From Stercorarius parasiticus (lineage: Eukaryota; Chordata; Aves; Charadriiformes; Stercorariidae): a stretch of DNA of 64,000 bases. A model generated the notes under the pieces. That model saw only the letters and a list, made by a program, of their open reading frames with translations, ran no database searches and had not been told where the DNA came from. Location of the stretch: assembly GCA_013396915.1 (NCBI GenBank), contig VWZL01000267.1, forward strand, positions 890,497 to 954,496. The letters run 5' to 3'. Of this stretch, positions 11,301 through 23,000 are shown piece by piece (positions within the stretch are counted from its first letter, which is position 1; each line of letters starts with the position of its first letter). The translations under genes were made by a program, and so were the position numbers.

Positions 11301-14300
11301 CTTATAGGACTCTGAACATGACACTGTTTCCACAGCCAAGAAAAGAAGATAAAACTTCTTGTACAGTTCTTCTAATGGCCCTTTTCATTATCTCCAGAAA
11401 TAAGGTCAGAAAGGTAAGGGAAATAAAAAAGTGTCACGGGTCAAGATAATTCCTGTCGAGGCTTTCTGCTGTTTCCATTGAATTGTGTCTCTCTTCCTGA
11501 CTGACCCAGCTTCTCTCCGCTTTCAGCCTCTGCGTGACAGGAGAGGGCTGGTTACGTTCCCAGCTGCTTAACGACTATCACAGATAACTGCTATTGCTGA
11601 CCGTCTGTGAGGTGCATTTCAGGAAGACTTGGGAGCATAATTATTCCTACTCCTTTTAGACTGGATTGTCATTTCAGATACTCTCTATGTGCTCTATGAC
11701 CATCCAACTTCACAGTAGCCAGAAAAGAGTCTTCAGATGAACTGTTTCCATCTAGATACTGCACTCATAATGGCACAAAACTACAGCAGTACCTTTTCAA
11801 CCGGAAAAATTCAAAACGGTGAGAAATATTTCAGGTTTTAGGTTGAAACAGTATTTCAGAATTTACTTGAGTTCAGACATAAACAGTCCCACTGTCAATA
11901 TAAACGGCTTTTTTCCAAATTGAATAAAGCATCTCTGCAGACACACATTTTTATTTTCCCACAGAAAAAAACAGCTAAAAAAACATTTTTGCAAGTTATA
12001 TTGCATCTATGACAAACATTTTCATATCTTTGAACTATAGAGATGAACTTATTTTTCCATGCCCTTAATCTAACGTTTTGCAGTACAATCATGTAAAGAC
12101 TTAATTTCTCCAATTCCTGACACATAACTTCTTACATAAAGATTAATTAAAAAAAAGAATTATGCAAGCAGAATATCAGGAAAGCGCTACACAGAGGTCC
12201 AAGGTCCTGTAATTCAGATTCCTATAAAGATTATACAAATTATTGAGAACAGGGATAAAGAACACATTTTCTTCTCACCTGATTACCATGAAAGGAAATA
12301 GCATTGCAGTAGATTTGCCATTAACACACATAATTATCTGATTTTAAAAAAAAAAAAAGTGTGTCCTCATTTACCAGTTTACAGTATTTTTTAATTGCTT
12401 TAGGTAAGTTTACATAAAATTCTGCACCCTTTTCCTGCTTTGTAGCTGCTTTGACAGATAACATTTGCAACAACTATGTATGTACTTGGTAAGTACCAGG
12501 TTAAGCATTATAATTTTCTGCTTACATATAATACAGATTGATTATTCCCAAATACACCTGACATTTAAGCGTAAGTATTTATTGCAAGCAGCGAAGAACC
12601 AAGAGGGAATACTCCAGATCTAACTTAAAATCCAAGCTCAGGCATTCATTGAATGTGTGACCTCAGGCAAGAGACTTGACCTCCTTCTGCTTCAGTCAAT
12701 TCAGCTGGTGAAGAGCAGGAAATCATTGAAAAGCAGATGCTGCATCTAAAAGCAGATCTTCCCCAGGTAAATAAATTACCAGAGAGCCACAGGGATGGAG
12801 CAATATAGTGTTTCTTATTGTAAGAGTCAGGAAGGCATGTGGATATAAATTGGAAATAAGCAAGAGGTCTTTTAGCCTCAAGCTTTACTTTGATATTTGA
12901 AAAATAGCATTTTTAGTGCTGTACAGATAGTAAGATTTTTGTGCAATAACTCAACTGCAAGGTTAGAGTATCTTTATTCAAATGGATTCAGATCATGTAA
13001 TCAAGGATGTTTTGTTTTATTTTGTCCAAATTACTGTTCGCAGACATCTGAAGTATTAGAACCAATACCTGATTATATCTGTAATAATGTAGGACAACGT
13101 CCAAAATTCAGACTTCTAAGGCCTTTGGAAACTATTGTAAATGGAGGCCATGGGTATTTTGGAATACTAGGAGAGTTTGGGTCTCTCTTTCCTGCAAAGA
13201 AGAGAATGCATGCAACTTCCTAGCCTCTCTTTCTTTCTCCCTGCATCCAGCTCACATCAAGCCTCTTTAGACTATGGTTGTGGTTGCCAGAGTTACGGGT
13301 GCGAAGTCCATGTAAATTGCAGAACAGAAGCTACATATCCCACCCTGTCCCACCAATGTGAAATAGAAAAGAAAGAGGAAAGGTTTGTATTTGGTTCACT
13401 TTTCCTACATGAAGTAGAATGGCTGCTATTGCTCATCCAGTCTCTAAACCCTTTAGGGCAAACCATTAACATACACAGTCAACTTTTGATCTGTCCATTG
13501 GACAAATACAATTGAAATTATTCATGGAGAAGACGCAATCCTGCAGCTTGGTTAGATCATTAATAAATAGGCTGGAAGAAAGAAGAATCTGATTTGTTAA
13601 GTGTGGCTCTGGAAAGTTATTAAAACATACCAGAGTACGTTCAATAATGTTCAATAACTGACAGTAGAGAAGGTTCTGTCTACGGCCAGGATACAGCAGG
13701 ACATGGGAACTTCTTGACCTCCCTCTTGAAAGCCATTTACACCACATTTGTCACAAAGATCAAACTACGCTTGCCAAAACCTGAAAGAATTTCTATCTAC
13801 CAACAGCCTGGGTATCAAGAACTTAAAAACTTGTTTATAATCTTTAACTTTTACAGGAATGTAAGTAGCACGTCACATTCTATAAGCACTATATATAATC
13901 CTATAAACATTTTAATGTGTTCTTGGTTGAATTCTCTGACATGAAACTGTCCTGACATAAGCAATAAGTCAAAAGCACACACGTAATAAATGTAGCTTTT
14001 TTTATAGATGACTTTTGTATAAGAAGAATTCACTAATAGATTTGTTCATTTATGTCTACCAAACAAAATATCAACTATTTATAGTGGAACACTTACTAAG
14101 ACAAGTGGGAGAACAGACTTTCAGGGTAAATTACCAGCACCTGGAAAATAAATTGTTACAAATCAACTGTACAGAAATTTAAGACGAAAACAAGCCAGTC
14201 TCAATAGTTGTGACACGTGAACTGTAAATTCAAAGGTTGATGTGTCTGATTCTCATCTTTTCCGCAACTCAGAATAGGTTCTGTGCTACACAAACCAGCG

Positions 14301-14372
14301 GTTGTGCTTTCGTACAGCTAAAACAGCTATCGGGTTCAGTAGGCCTGCAATTTCTCAAAGGAGTCGTGAAAG
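8327..14372. other. Unique AT-rich non-coding stretch, no gene recognised
   Basis: There are many A/T runs and short open frames but no recognisable protein domain. A minus-strand microexon candidate lies at 9614-9660. A 12-base direct repeat 'TTTACTAAATGC' is at 10840-10851 and 10854-10865. A 13-base A-run at about 12346-12358 acts on the minus strand as a polypyrimidine-like tract. The 108- and 112-codon plus-strand frames at 12897-13223 and 13177-13515 resemble nothing I know. Confidence 0.6.
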
Positions 14373-14926
14373 AGAATCACAGAATGGTTTGGGTGGGAAG
14401 GGACCTTAAAGATCATCTAGTTCCAACCCCCCTGCCATGGGCAAGGACACTTTCCACCAGATCAAGTTGCTCAAAGCCCCGTCCAACCTGGCCTGGAGTG
14501 TTTCCAGGGATGGGGCATCTACAACCTCTCTGGGCGGCCTGGGCCAGTGCTTCACCACCCTTATTGTAAAAAATATCTTCCTTATATCTAGTCTAAATCT
14601 TCCCTCTTTTAGTTTAAGCCATTACCCCTCATCCTATCGCAACAGACCCTGCTAAAATGTTTGTCCCTATCTTTCCTGGAGTCCCTTTAGGGACTGGAAG
14701 GGGCTGGAAGGTCTCCCCGGAGCCTTCTCTCCTCCAGGCTGAACCCCCCCAGCTCTCTCAGCCTGTCCTCCCAGCAGAGGGGCTCCAGCCCTCCCAGCAT
14801 CTCCGGGGCCTCCTCTGGCCCCGCTCCAACAGCTCCATGTCCTTCTGCTGTTGGTGTCCCCAGCGCTGGAGGCAGCACTGCCGGGGGGTCTCCCCAGAGC
14901 GGAGCAGAGGGGGAGAACCCCCCCTT
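14373..14926 (-). mobile_element. CR1 retrotransposon, 5'-truncated 3' portion
   Basis: Read on the minus strand, this is the last ~550 bp of an avian CR1. The left edge has 'agaatcacagaatggttt' and 'gggtgggaagggacc', the CR1 3' terminus. Then come the 'gggatggggcatctacaacc' block and the 'cctccaggctgaacccccc' block, ending in GC-rich 'gagcggagcagaggg'. It is 5'-truncated, as most CR1 copies are. The high GC and good preservation mark it as one of the younger copies here. On the minus strand it still shows a short frame with 'GFSLEERRLRGDL', the conserved C-terminal part of CR1 ORF2. Confidence 0.95.
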
Positions 14927-15816
14927 CTGTAGCTACACACCACAGAGAACGAGCCTGAGCCGTCAGGTTCTGTTACGTCTATTTACTCCATGTCACTCTT
15001 GTCCAAAAACCATATACCAGTAGGAATAATTTTTTGCCTTTATTATCAAATGTCTTGGGAATTGTATTGTTTTGAAATGCAAGCACGTCTGTTCGCACAC
15101 GTGTGAATAGATACACACATGTATTTTAAGCAAGAAAGTTAAAAATACTGCAGCAAAGGTAATACATTCAGAGTGAGGAGGTCTGGGCGCAATACTGATT
15201 CTGACACAAACTGAACACTGGCCAACACTGAACAAATTCTCTGGTTTAGATTAATACCTACAAACAAAATTCTGCTGTATACTGTTATCACTACGCCTGG
15301 AAATCTAAATTCTCTATCAGATGCGTTCTCTCTGCCACCGGATGTGTAAGGAAGAAACACAGAAGGATATCTACCTCATTTGAAACTGCTGATACAAGAG
15401 TTACCATAAAATAATTCTAGTCAATATTGACAAGGTAGAGAAAGGACTACAAAAATACTTTTAGAACAACAACAAAAAAAATCACCTCTCCTGTAGTGGA
15501 AAAAAAATGGAGGGGAAAAAATGGACTTTGCTTCTTATCATAAATAGATAGATACAAAATGTTAGAACTACTCCTCTTTTCCTGTAATCGAGATTGCAGA
15601 TAATACAAACCATTATCTTTCCATATTAGTTAATTCAGCAATGCCATTAACTGTTTAGTTTTCTCTTTAAATATCAGTCCTTCAAGAGAGATCAATACAA
15701 GCTTTTAACGTAATACTAGAAAAAAATGACAAATTTAATTTAGGCTTGCCTCATCCCACTTCCTGGAAGTGCTTGATTTCCTGATGTCAATTAAGAAAAG
15801 GCAGCATATCAGGGAA
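14927..15816. other. Non-coding stretch between CR1 fragments
   Basis: AT-rich DNA with A-runs at about 15473-15520. No gene or repeat family recognised. Confidence 0.6.
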
Positions 15817-15926
15817 AGAAGGGTTTTTACTGTACACCCCTTTGCAGCAAGGTTCAGAAAACAACTTGGGCACCATGAAGATGAATTTCTGCAGCATTTC
15901 TATGTAAGCATTAAGCACTCTTTTCT
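15817..15926 (+). pseudogene. Possible Harbinger-type transposase N-terminal relic
   Basis: The plus-strand frame that opens at 15769 contains, at its residues 17-52, a pattern like the N-terminal part of PIF/Harbinger transposases. 'R-R-x3-VHP' is followed by 'QL-x3-EDEF-x2-HF-x2-S-x4-F', compared with the family's 'HP...(E)L..D..KF..YFRMS...F..LL'. The frame then runs straight into a CR1 fragment at 15927, so the 124-codon frame is a chimera, not a gene. The similarity is short and was judged by eye. It could be chance, so confidence is low. Confidence 0.27.
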
Positions 15927-16041
15927 ACCTTTTTTAAAAATGGGTGCAATGTTTCCCTTTTTCCATTCACCATGGGCTTCACCTGACCACCACGGCTTTT
16001 TAAAAATATCACGGAGAGCGGCTTGGCAATTATACCAGATG
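15927..16041 (-). mobile_element. CR1 fragment from inside the ORF2 reverse-transcriptase region
   Basis: The plus-strand text 'ccttttttaaaaatgggtgc' through 'ggagagcggcttggcaatta' matches, in minus orientation, the internal CR1 segment that lies well upstream of the 3' UTR. Both ends stop abruptly without the CR1 3' tail, so this is an internal remnant of an older copy. It has about 15-25% visible differences from the family pattern as I remember it. Confidence 0.65.
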
Positions 16042-18044
16042 CAAGTCATACTGGGCTGTATTCAAAACAGAGTTTACAAAAGCAGGTTTAACAGAGTGAG
16101 AGAAAAATTAAAGCAGAAATGGGAAAAGCAACAGAAGTCTTAAATGAAAACTAGGGCATTTAACATATCTAAGGGAAAAAATCAAATGCTAATTGGACAA
16201 TAGTGATAACAATAACAATCACAGTGATTTAAGGATATTGCATTGCTTCAGAAAATGATGTCAACTTATATTCAAGGAATGAGTTAAGAAAAGAGACAGT
16301 AACTGACCATTAAAAGTGACCTCCAAATTTCAATTATTTTCCAATGTCAACATACCACTAAGTGAACAATATGAAACAACATTGCCTTAACACCCAGTTA
16401 ACAGCTTGCAATAACACCCATAAATTCTGCACTATCTTTGTATCAGATAATTAGTGGCAACTGCAAGATCTGTAACAATCTGCACATTGAGGCTGGCTTA
16501 AAATTATTTCTTATTAAGTAATGGGGTTACATTCATAAAACAAGTCATTTTGCAAGATAATAGATTAACTCACTAAAGACTTTTATTTAATATAACTCAC
16601 TGAAAGACTGACAAAACAAAGGACTCATCTACAAGAATACTCAGCAATACTATCTAGAATATTCTGTATGTCACATAATGTCCTGGTTCTGAAGAGGATC
16701 CAAATGACATCTTTGCACACCCAAGCCAACTTTGAAATCTGTGAATGGAAGGGCTTGGAAATCATTCAAACAGTGTGCAGAATACTAAGAAAAATCCAGA
16801 TTCCCAACCTACGGAAAGTGGTACTTGTCTATGAAATCCAGACAGACACAAACCCTAAAACTTGCTGATAATCTGCTCACCAAAATTATATATCATGGCA
16901 TACACTGAAGAGCAAAGGTCTTGCCTATCTCAACTGTATTTAAGAAAAATTTCTGCAGTAAATATTTATGAACAAGGAAAAGCATCAAGTATTGGTAACT
17001 GAGAGAAAAGAAGGTATAGCCCTGTCACATGCCTTATCATCTTAGCTAATGGTTGAACGAAGGCACCACCTCAGTTTTCAATCTCAGAGCATGAAACACT
17101 CATGCACGTGCTTTCAGGCTCTGCAAAGCCAACTAACATCTTTGAAAGCAGGTAAACTTAAGACGCATATAAACTTTGGGAGAATAAGTACCTTTCAATC
17201 TTCCTCTGAATTCTTCCTTCCTTCCTAAATGCAGGTACTTTTTAAAATCGTACGTGATGGCAACAATAAATCTTTCTTCCTCTGCATGACAGAGGGGCAC
17301 ACTCTTCTCAACAATACCTGCTGGGAAGAGATACAACCATCAATTAATAACATCAATAATAATTTTAAAAATCAAAGCCACTTTTCTGACCTGCTTCCGA
17401 ATTTTCCTATTTTCATTTTCCATTCAACTCTGCTACTTACACCACCTTCACCGGCTCGCAGAATTAGATCACCTTGTACATGGGTGTTATGGCTGAAACT
17501 GCCCATCTGGCCACTCTCAATCCTCATATGTAAGAATAAAGTTACAAGGCTAAAACACAATTCAGACCCTGACTGGACTCTTTTTGGATACAGTTTCAAA
17601 TGTCTTCAAAATGTTAAGGGTATCTACTGCCTGACGTCGACCGTGTCTTCACCTGTAAGCAACTTATTCTTTTTAAAGACATTGTACAGACCATCTATGA
17701 CCACTGAAGCACAAGAACCTCAAATATTCTAGTTGAGGGTTGTTTTTTGAGAGGACTGCTGTTAAAAGTCAGGCAGAAAGAGGCATATGACAAAAGGAAG
17801 CAACTGTTTCCTATTTCCAATCTAAACTAGATCATGCAGGCAACAGAAACGACTGACAAAATCATCTTGGTGCACCAGGGCTCTCATCCTTCACAGAATG
17901 AACTCAGTTACGACAGCACCAGGAGGTTGCCTCCCACTGCTTCTGTTCACACTTGCTAATCTACTTATCCACGCTAAGGATTCATCAGTTATAAAAAGTC
18001 CACTTCAAATGTCTTGTCTACATCATAAGAACAACTACATAATT
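16042..18044. other. Non-coding stretch holding a weak minus-strand exon pair
   Basis: No repeat family recognised. A 167-codon plus-strand frame (17229-17732) shows no known domain. On the opposite strand, two short frames at 17433-17505 and 17240-17325 have splice-like borders (see findings). Neither is identified. Confidence 0.5.
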
Positions 18045-18080
18045 CCAGAATCACTGAGCTTGGAAGGGTCAGCTGGAGAC
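18045..18080 (-). mobile_element. Older CR1, 3'-end stub, interrupted by a nested CR1
   Basis: 'ccagaatcactgagcttgga' followed by 'agggtcagctggaga' is the 3' terminus of an older CR1 type in minus orientation. The sequence that should follow it resumes only at 18337, beyond a second CR1. Together they make one element split by insertion. Confidence 0.75.
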
Positions 18081-18336
18081 CACAGAATCATAGAGCATCT
18101 CAAGTTGGAAGGGACCCATAAGGATCACCGAGTCCAACTCCCTGCTCCTCACAGGACTGCCCAACACTAAACCATATGACTAAGACCATCGTCCAGAGGC
18201 TTCTTGAGCTCTGACAAGTTTGATGCCTTGACTACTTCCCTGGAAGCCTGTTCCAGGGACTGACCACCCCTCTCAGAGAAGAACCTTTTCCTGATGTCCA
18301 ATCTGAACTCCCCCTGACACAGCTTCATTCCATTAT
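18081..18336 (-). mobile_element. Younger CR1 inserted inside an older CR1
   Basis: It starts with its own CR1 3' end, 'cacagaatcatagagcatct', then 'caagttggaagggaccc' and 'gagtccaactccctgctcc', and continues through 'cctgatgtccaatctgaact' to about 18336. It is 5'-truncated to ~256 bp and is a different CR1 subtype from the host element. No clear target-site duplication is visible beyond one or two bases, as is normal for CR1. Confidence 0.85.
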
Positions 18337-18686
18337 GATCATCTACTCATCTGCTCTAACACCACATGCTCAAAGCAGGGTAAGCCACCACAGGAGTTCA
18401 GGACTGCACACAGTTGTGTTTTGAGTATCTCCAAGGATGGAGACTACACCAGCTGTCTGGGCAACTTGCTCCAATGTTTGATCACCTTTTTCTTTCGAAT
18501 TTCCTGTATTTCAGTGTGTGCCCATTGTCTCTTTTCCTGTCACTGAGAAAAGCCTGGATGCACCTTCTTTACTTCCTCCCATCAGGTATTTATACAAATT
18601 GATAATATTCCCTGAGCCATCCTCTTCCCAGGGATTGAGGTGAGGCTGACCAGCCTGTGGTTGCCTGGATCCTCCTTCTTTCCCAT
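18337..18686 (-). mobile_element. Older CR1, resumed after the nested insertion, with internal deletion
   Basis: 'gatcatctact' and 'ctcaaagcagggt' continue the element broken at 18080. They are followed by 'gagtatctccaaggatggag', 'tttcctgtatttcagtgtgt', 'cccattgtctcttttcctgt' and 'catcaggtatttatacaaat'. At about 18634 the order jumps directly to 'aggtgaggctgaccagcctg' and 'cctggatcctccttctt', a segment that belongs hundreds of bases further into ORF2. This indicates an internal deletion. Confidence 0.8.
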
Positions 18687-19818
18687 GCATATATGGTATG
18701 CAGGAATGAAACAAACATTTTACAAATAAAGTCCATATTTTAATTAGGAAGCTGTCTTTCAGAAATGTACAACTACAAACCCAAGCAAACTGTTGTCAAA
18801 ATTCATGCAGTTCAAGTTAATTTCATTTATATTATGAAACTGGAACTGCACTGGCATATTGATCAACAGAGTCCAAGAAATGGCAGGGAAGGAAATGCCA
18901 TTTAAGTTCCGGCAAAGTCCAGGTCACTATCAACAGTAGGGCCTGCTTCTATTGTAAAAGACGCTGATTCTGTCAGCAACAAAGCATAACAAAGAATGCA
19001 TCAATTTCAAGACATTCCTACAGCATAAATACAATACAATGAGTAGTAAAAGTCCTTACACTTCAGTGTATGGTTAGCCCAGAAAAAAAATAGCAATTTC
19101 TCAAACAGTGTCTTGTCCTTGCGGGTTGGGAAAAACAGTAATGGCCACAGGTAAGACACAAGCACAGATTAAGCCAATTTATTGCTTTACACTGGCATCC
19201 AAAATACCTGTTAGATCAATGGAAGACACGTGACAACGAGTGTGTTCATACTCATTCATACTCATACTCATTCGAGCTAGGACTCCAGGCAGAGCCAGCA
19301 TCCTCATTTCCAGTAAGCATGCTGAAGTCAAAGGCATAAGTGGAATCCCTCTCATTTACTATGTATTAGTGCTAATACATTTTTCAACATTAATCCTTTG
19401 AGCAAATGAAACATTGATAGTCTGGGACACTAATGGGATACATTAATTGCAAGTAGTATAAGAAAAGAGGATTACTAAAATGCATGCTGGAAAGAGAAAA
19501 TGAGATTAAAAATGGCATTTTGGCTAAAATTCTTCAGGCTATTATGAAAGACAAGATGATTAGTCAAGAAGAAACTAGAAAGCCCATAAATGAAAAATGC
19601 TGAGGGTCAAGGACAATCTGGGAAAAGGAATTTATGACTAGAAGTGGAAAAGAATAAAGCTAGACACAAAAACAGCTCTTAAAGGAAAAAAAAAAATGTA
19701 TGGTACTACAAATACTACAAAGCCATATCCTTCAGAGGAGCGGAGAGCAGAGCGAATGCCCAGATCCTGCAGATGTTTAAGCACGTGGATAACTGTGCTA
19801 GCTTTAGTAATCACGTGG
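18687..19818. other. Non-coding stretch with a small microsatellite
   Basis: No gene recognised. The segment 19246-19272 is an impure TCATACTCAT repeat. Positions 19735-19800 ('atcctgcagatgtttaagca') resemble a sequence I loosely associate with ancient amniote interspersed repeats, but I cannot name the family. Confidence 0.5.
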
Positions 19819-19882
19819 TTATAACTAAATAGAATCATAACTAAATAGAGTCATAGAATCATAACTAAATAGAATCATAGAA
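19819..19882 (-). repeat. Expanded tail repeat at a CR1 3' end
   Basis: The usual CR1 tail of 8-mers (ATTCTATG on the sense strand) is replaced by 16-mer units 'ATAACTAAATAGAATC' at 19821-19836, a variant at 19837-19852, and an exact copy at 19861-19876, with plain tail units between them. This looks like slippage of a mutated tail unit. Confidence 0.8.
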
Positions 19883-20070
19883 TCATTTAGGTTGGAAAAG
19901 ACCCTTGGGATCATCGAGTCCAACCATCAACCCCACTCTACAAAGTTCTCCCCTACACCATATCCCCTAACACCACATCTAAACGACTCTTAAACACATT
20001 CAGGGATGGTGACTCCACCACCTCCCTGGGCAGCCTATTCCAGTGTCTGACCACTCTTTCTGCGAAGAAT
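19883..20070 (-). mobile_element. CR1 retrotransposon 3' end, 5'-truncated
   Basis: 'ttaggttggaaaagaccctt', 'gggatcatcgagtccaacc' and 'gggatggtgactccaccacc' followed by 'tccctgggcagcctattcca' are the diagnostic CR1 3' UTR blocks in minus orientation. The element stops at 'gcgaagaattttttattttt', where the T-run blurs its 5' edge. It is short and non-coding. Confidence 0.95.
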
Positions 20071-23000
20071 TTTTTATTTTTTTTTACAGTTGAACAGTTG
20101 TGAAGGAGACACCAACATCCTCCATCAGACAATGAGAAGGCGACTGACCAGTCTTTTCACCACCAGATTACTGCGGTCTGTGCGTGCGCAAGCACAGGAA
20201 TCGAGTCAGAGTGGTGGGGAAACTATTACAACATGACCAGTACTGGAATAATGTATCTTACCGTGTTAAAGTTCGTAAGTTAGAAAGGATTCAGAGATGA
20301 TCCACAAGGAACAATTCCAGTACCAGAAAACAGACAGTACAGAAGACACCAGAACAACCGCATAGCTAGTTAAGTAAAAATTTAAAAAAAGTTGAAGGAA
20401 ACTTTGACAGGGAACTCTACAAGAGAGCAGACAAAAATTTTCACTAGACCCACTGATCCAGACATTTAAGAGCAAAGACTTCTAGGATGGTTTCCAAAAC
20501 AAACAGCTGATTTTCTGTCATTGGTAATTCTGAAGTTAGTATTGGTCGTTTTTGTAAGTAATATTACCTAGGACACACCGGGGGAATGCAACTTCTGTGT
20601 ATCCTGTTATGAAGGCAGTCTAATCATCCTTTTTCTATAATCTAGCCAGGAAAAATGATCCTGGGTACATCAAAACACTAGGTGAAAAATGACAAACACA
20701 TGTGACTTGTTTTATTTTCAATAATTACAATCAGCGAACTATCTCAAGAAGTTGCCTTAGTGGGTAGTCCCTTGGTACTGCAGTTGTAATTGATAACACG
20801 CACCCTCAAAAAAAGGAGCCTTGGATATTTCTGTATCTCAGCTGATATAAACATACTCTATGTTGACTTGGAACGGCAAGCAAAGGAAAGCTAAAACAGA
20901 CCAGAGAAGGCACCTGGTCTCACTGTCTGCCACTCCGAACTGCATATTGCAGTAATGAGAAGCATCAGAGGCAGAAAGGCCACAGAAGTGAAGACATGCA
21001 GGCATGGCTATGATAACACATATTCTGGTACCATAGTACTGAAAATTCACGCAGGAGTTTGTTGAGAAAGAGTGTGTATAGGCGTATATACGTACGCAAC
21101 ATACAGTAACCTCTGAACAGTCATTAAGACACTACCTACTTCCTTCTGCCTTTTAATAGCCTTGAGAACCAGGGAAGACAGCAGTGCTGAGAGGAACATT
21201 TCCATTGCATAAACCAAAAGGATCGAACTTGGAGCCTTCACCACAATTTTCCTCTTAAAAATCATCATCCAGATTACAATTCTGCATGCCATAGTTGCAC
21301 TCCAGATCACAACATTTAGCTTCAAAATATATCTTATGTCAGAAGGACCTATGGAAAATTTCATTTCCAATGAAAATTTCCATCCACCCACTGTCTAATT
21401 TAGCGGCGTATTTAGACATGTAGAATTCAGCTTTCACGCATCTCAGCTGAAATTTCATGTCTGTGTTCTTCCCAGTGCAGTGAAAGAAAAATAACCAAAA
21501 ATAACTTCCATAGGAAAGGGCAGAAGAAGCTGTGCTGGCACATATTGCCAATAGCAGATGTAAGAATAGCTACTTTCCTCTCAGGAGTGCTGAGATGGAC
21601 ACTGCAGCCTGCAAAGTGACATCCAGGCTGCCCAGCTAGTTCACAGCAGGACCTTCTGCCTGGAGAAGAGATCTGCTTGCTCATTCTGAGTCGTTAATCC
21701 ACTCTGTCTGGGAGAGAGGAAAGTCAGGACAGAGAAAGTTCTGCCTGCAATGACTAATAGATTAACACAACAAAAGCAAATACGTGTAATTAGTGCAGTG
21801 TAGACTTACCTAGCTGAAAACTTGAATAAATAACCCATGTTTTCATATCTCTAAGACAACTCTCAGAGATGAGTTAAAAATAATTTAAAAACCAGAAGGA
21901 AAAAGTTCCATATATATTGTATGACATGAATAAAATTGCCTACTGCGGAGTTTCTACTGGAGTTCGGGCAATATCCACCACCAAACCACAAAGATAATTA
22001 AAACAATGGAACATTTTTTGCATGGTTTTAGTTAACTTCTTCATCTACTCCAACCAAAATTCTTCTTTCAAACCTTCACAGTTATCAGCCTATATTCCCA
22101 TCTCTGTAGAAGCACAATGGAGCTCGATTACCCAGGAAGAAGTTTTGCACTGGCGATATTGGAAGAAACCTGGAAAGGATTTTATTACCTTGTGTTGAGG
22201 AACTTAAATGACCCTGCTTTAAAAAGGGGTTAGATTTATTTCTATTGCAGCAAGTACAGGAGCTGGGGGGAGGAAAAAACATGTTGAGGTAGGGATTTCT
22301 TAATACTTTGTTTGTAATTCCTGAGACAGGAGTTGGGTGATATTGGAGTTGGTGAGGAAAGCCCTGTGGAATTCAGCGAAGCACTTTGCTTTGCACCAGC
22401 TGAGAGTCAGAGCCCTCAGCTGCAGTTTGTAGAGGACAGACCAAGTCTTCCCTGCAACAAACCCAAACACTTCTCAGAAACCACACTGTATTTTAAAACA
22501 CTCAATTAAATTTGAGATTTTTGCTACCACACACGGAAGGAAAAAAAAAAAAGTCTGTAAGGCTTACGGTTTGCTTTGTTGCTTGTTTTCATCAAAAAGA
22601 ACCCAACACCTGCCATTGAAAAGTAAGAGATGAATCCGAGCAGCCCTCGTCAAAGACAAGCAAGGAGGAGGAGGTCTGACGGGCAATCCTCTAAGCTACC
22701 CCAAACGTGACTACAACTGACCTGCAAACATTCCGTTTCAGAAAACACGCTTGAGATTGTTTAAATTATACAACCTGAAATGTGAAACAACAGGGACTTG
22801 CAGGCAATCACTTTGGAGAGTTTTTATTCTCTTTATAGATTGCAGTGCTGCCCCATGTTCCAGGCAAGGTGAAGGCTACGAATCCTGGCGGCTTTGGCCC
22901 AGCACAAGGAAATTTAATCCAAGCTTACCTGCAGAGCTGTCAGTGCAACTAAAAGCCATATCCGTATATCCTTTCTGTTATAACAGTTCCTAATGAATTA

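Noticed and set aside
12286..12344. Minus-strand exon with an excellent T-rich acceptor
   Set aside because: The acceptor is created by a simple A-run (T-run on the minus strand), so a good score is expected by chance. The 19-codon frame has no supporting evidence.
17229..17732. 167-codon plus-strand open frame as a gene
   Set aside because: No domain, no Kozak or promoter context, and both minus frames are also partly open here. It is consistent with low stop density by chance.
19735..19800. Ancient amniote repeat
   Set aside because: The resemblance to a remembered consensus is too loose to name a family.
21047..21391. 114-codon hydrophobic minus-strand frame as a receptor-like gene
   Set aside because: It has hydrophobic stretches but no family motif, and it includes a local near-duplicate of 'ATTTTCATTGGAAATG', which suggests non-coding drift.
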